DNA from: an uncultured delta proteobacterium
Lineage (GTDB): Bacteria; Myxococcota_A; Bradymonadia; REDH01
Assembly: GCA_903873545.1 (NCBI GenBank)
Contig: CAIQPA010000090.1
Span: 1-7,030 of the forward strand
Direction: 5' to 3'
Length of the DNA stretch: 7,030 nt
The notes under the pieces were generated by a model. That model was not told the origin of the DNA. It searched no databases and saw only the letters and a list, made by a program, of their open reading frames with translations. Both the position numbers and the translations under genes were made by a program. Positions 5,028-7,030 of this stretch are shown here, piece by piece (position 1 is the stretch's first letter; the number at the start of each line of letters is the position of its first letter).

Positions 5028-6347
5028 TCAGAGCGTTGCGTCGAAGACGGCGAAGCCGGCGCGGATGCGCTCCACGCGGCGGACCTCGGGCACGCCACAG
5101 GCGGCGGCGAGGGTGTGGCCGGCGGCGGCCATGGTGTCGCCCACCTCGATGTCGGCGTCGACCTCGCCGCCAGCACCCGTGATGCTGTTGATGGGGAGCG
5201 CGGAGAAGTCTCCGTTCTGGCGCTGCACGCCGCCGACAACACAGCCTCGGACGGCCGGGCCGCTGATCATCATGACGTGGTGATCGCCGTTGTGGGCCCG
5301 CCCATCCGGTGAGTTGTAGAGCGAGCGGCCGAAGGTGTTGAGGTTGGCGAAGGTGACCTTCGCAGCGAGCGGGTCGGGGCCGCTGTGGAGCTGCTCGTCG
5401 AGGAAGGCGAGGTGGGCCGCACCGGCAGTGGTCTGCTCGGCCTCGCGCACCAGTCCGTCGTCATCATGGTTGTCGCCGCCGAAGGGGACCTTGATGGAGA
5501 CGACGGGGGTGAGTCGGAGGCGGAAGAGGGCGAGCGCGGTGAGGATCTGGTCGCGCGGCCCGTTGGCGTCGTCGGAACCGGGCGCTGCGAGGCCGGTGAG
5601 CGCGGCGCGGATCTGGAGGCCGATATCGCGGGCGGTGTTGCGGGACTGCGCGTAGCGGTCGAGGAAGGCCCGCTGCGGCGCGCCAAAGTCTTCGCGCCGG
5701 TAGAGGTCGTTGATGGCTGCGTCGCGGAGCTCTGCGAGCGACTCGAGCGAGGCCGCCTGGCCGCCGGCGGGGCTGCCGAGGAAGAGCGCGGCGACCTCCT
5801 GCGGGCGGATGGATGGGAGCGGCCTCGAGCCGAAGGTGAGCCGCTCAGGGCCGAGCGCGATGGGCTCCTGCTGCAGCGTGCCGAGCGCGGCGGCGTTCTC
5901 CTGGGCAATCATGGAGGGGAGCTGCTCGAAGCCCCGTCCGTTGGAGGAGGCGATGGCGCCGTGGAGGCCGAGGACAGCAGCCATCTCGGTGTGGGCGGCC
6001 GTGTGGCAGACATGGTGGAAGAAGCAGGTGCGGCTACGGAAGCGGTCGAGCGAGGCGTCGGCCCAGGGGCTCCCTGCGAGCCAGCGCTGGCTTCCGACGC
6101 TCACCTCGGTGGCGGGCAGCAGCGGGTTGTTCATCGCGTCCGGGACGTAGGAGCCCGGGAGGTTGGCGTTGAGCGGGTCGCCGTCGGAGGAGACGGAGAG
6201 GAGCAGGAAGGTTGCCTGCGCGTCGAGGGCTCCGGCGTTGGCGATGGAGGGCTTGAGCAGGAACTGGGGCGGGAGCCCGGTTGCAGCGGCGACGAGGCCC
6301 ACGCGGCGGAGGAAGGAGCGGCGGTCCATGGAGGGGTTTGGCTTCAC
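5028..6347 (-). CDS. Tat-exported DUF1501 family protein (sulfatase/alkaline phosphatase-like fold)
   Basis: A 439-residue exported protein of unknown reaction. The N-terminus carries a twin-arginine signal, DRRSFLRRVGL (8-18), a hydrophobic stretch and a likely signal peptidase site after ANA38. Family-like landmarks are FFHHVCHTAAHTE (109-121), PFGGDNHDDDG (288-298), VTFANLNTFGRSL (331-343) at the position of the usual vvvmsEFGRt, GRAHNGDHH (349-357) at the usual DHG site, and GPAVRGCVVGGV (363-374). These resemble DUF1501, whose members relate to sulfatases and phosphatases; similar genes sit beside DUF1592/DUF1585 or PSCyt-type genes in Planctomycetes and Myxococcota. The GTG at 6347 overlaps the preceding TGA (GTGA) and has GGAG 7 nt upstream; the ATG at 6329, six codons in, is a weaker alternative. 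The Glu of EFGR is replaced (NTFGR). DUF1552 was considered, but the GxDHH...GPAVRG region fits DUF1501 better. Confidence 0.78.
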   Translation of the reverse strand: MKPNPSMDRRSFLRRVGLVAAATGLPPQFLLKPSIANAGALDAQATFLLLSVSSDGDPLNANLPGSYVPDAMNNPLLPATEVSVGSQRWLAGSPWADASLDRFRSRTCFFHHVCHTAAHTEMAAVLGLHGAIASSNGRGFEQLPSMIAQENAAALGTLQQEPIALGPERLTFGSRPLPSIRPQEVAALFLGSPAGGQAASLESLAELRDAAINDLYRREDFGAPQRAFLDRYAQSRNTARDIGLQIRAALTGLAAPGSDDANGPRDQILTALALFRLRLTPVVSIKVPFGGDNHDDDGLVREAEQTTAGAAHLAFLDEQLHSGPDPLAAKVTFANLNTFGRSLYNSPDGRAHNGDHHVMMISGPAVRGCVVGGVQRQNGDFSALPINSITGAGGEVDADIEVGDTMAAAGHTLAAACGVPEVRRVERIRAGFAVFDATL

Positions 6348-7030
6348 AGTCCGACTCCAAGAACATCGGGAGAGACGCAGCCCATGACGAAGGCCGACTG
6401 GAGGGCGGTGATGGCGGTGGCGCCGGCATCGCGTGCCGCAGCGTAGTGGCCGAAGAGGGCGGCGACGGCGGCGCGGTGGCGCGGATGCGAGGGCGGCAGC
6501 CCCATGAGCTTTTCGACGATGCGGGAGAGGGTGAGCGCCGAGTCGTCGGCGGGAAAGAGTGCCGCGCCGGAGGTGGAGACGATGGCCGGCAGCGTCGCAA
6601 CGGTGCGGCAGAAGGCCTCGGCGGCAGCAAACTGGAAGAGGTTGGGATCGACGGTGATGAGGGGGGCCGCGGCGCCGCGGACGAAGGAGTCGGCGGGGAT
6701 GAGGCCGAGCGCCGCGGAGACGCCGGACGAGGCGCAGACGTCGGTGGCGAGTCGCTGCTCGAGGAGGTGGCAGAAGGTCTGCTGGCGGGCGATGGCGATG
6801 CCGAAGGGGCGCGCCGCTGCCTGCTCGGTGGGAGCGAGGCCGGTGGTGATGGGCGAGGTCATGACCTCGGCGACGAGGGTGCGGAACTGGTAGCCGCGCT
6901 CGCGGAAGACGGTGGCGATGCGCTGGAACTCGGGGTCTGCCTCGTCGCAGGCGGTGCCGTTGGCCCAGGCGCAGACATGCTGGGTCCAGGCGGTGGCGAA
7001 GCGGGGGTGCTCAGCAAGCGTCTCCGCGAA
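6344..7030 (-). CDS. C-terminal part of a DUF1592/DUF1588/DUF1585-type exported protein (runs off right edge)
   Basis: The last 228 codons of a larger protein; the open frame continues without a stop to the window edge, so the first in-frame ATG (6862) is internal. Residues 1-64 of the fragment (HPRFATAWTQHVCAWANG, then DPEFQRIATVFRERGYQFRTLV and VMTSPITTG) resemble DUF1585, in which a short helical segment ends GY-x-F-x-x-LV-x-x-x-x-x-S. The rest (65-228) is mostly helical-looking, with ITVDPNLFQFAAAEAFC (125-141), LMGLPPSHPRHRAAV (175-189) and ALQSAFVMGCVSPDVLG (209-225); I do not recognise this part. Six cysteines (C20, C28, C87, C99, C141, C218) suit an exported, disulphide-bonded protein. 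Overlap with the DUF1501-like gene implies partnership, as in the paired DUF1592-type and DUF1501/DUF1552 genes of Planctomycetes and Myxococcota. Function is unknown. Gene call is sure; family name is moderate. Confidence 0.65.
   Translation of the reverse strand, partial: FAETLAEHPRFATAWTQHVCAWANGTACDEADPEFQRIATVFRERGYQFRTLVAEVMTSPITTGLAPTEQAAARPFGIAIARQQTFCHLLEQRLATDVCASSGVSAALGLIPADSFVRGAAAPLITVDPNLFQFAAAEAFCRTVATLPAIVSTSGAALFPADDSALTLSRIVEKLMGLPPSHPRHRAAVAALFGHYAAARDAGATAITALQSAFVMGCVSPDVLGVGL
6355..6358 (-). promoter_or_regulatory. Ribosome binding site (GGAG) for the DUF1501-like gene
   Basis: GGAG lies 7 nt before the GTG at 6347 and inside the end of the upstream gene. It decides the start: it favours the GTG, giving a six-residue leader before MDRRSFLRR, over the ATG at 6329. 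Confidence 0.6.

Noticed and set aside
4171..5283. Plus-strand open frame (370 codons) spanning the 90-nt gap
   Set aside because: Ser/Val/Arg-rich low-complexity translation antisense to lectin gene A and the DUF1501 gene; no recognisable domain.
5385..6446. Plus-strand open frame (353 codons) antisense to the DUF1501 gene
   Set aside because: Gly/Glu/Ala-rich shadow without motifs, whereas the minus strand has a clear Tat signal and family motifs.

Overview
The window is a compact, GC-rich bacterial segment in which every supported gene lies on the minus strand, so transcription runs from high to low coordinates. Both ends cut through genes. No RNA gene, insertion sequence, CRISPR array or clear terminator was seen. 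The source is probably a Myxococcota (old Deltaproteobacteria) relative. The reasons are the very high GC, the lipoproteins with a C-x5-C-x5-C-x4-C motif followed by a Thr/Asp-rich stalk, and the pairing of a DUF1585-like protein with a Tat-exported DUF1501-like protein. Planctomycetes also carry the DUF1585/DUF1501 pairing, so this placement is an inference.

Region 1 (7030 to 5028): the C-terminal 228 residues of a probably exported DUF1592/DUF1588/DUF1585-type protein, then a Tat-exported DUF1501 family protein. They overlap by 4 nt (GTGA), so they are almost certainly translated together. Next comes the only sizeable gap between genes, 90 nt (4938-5027). It holds a perfect 12-bp palindrome and the ribosome binding site of the next gene.

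Region 2 (4937 to 2416): two neighbouring, clearly paralogous surface lipoproteins, 447 and 387 residues. Each has a lipobox, a four-cysteine motif, an acidic Asp/Thr-rich stalk and a C-terminal L-type (legume) lectin domain. The lectin domains keep the metal-binding pattern of that fold. The first copy also carries an Ig-like module that the second lacks. They look like a duplicated pair of cell-surface sugar-binding proteins.

Region 3 (2408 to 1): after a gap of only 7 nt comes dapD (tetrahydrodipicolinate N-succinyltransferase; lysine and meso-diaminopimelate synthesis). Another 7 nt later is an M20D-type metallo-amidohydrolase. It overlaps, again by GTGA, the start of an RNA uracil-5-methyltransferase of the TrmA/RlmC/RlmD group, which runs off the left edge.

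The tight spacing suggests one transcription unit, or two with a possible second promoter in the 90-nt gap. Most notable is the duplicated L-type lectin lipoprotein pair placed directly upstream of diaminopimelate-pathway genes. The individual families are known. The architecture and the arrangement are what deserve a second look.
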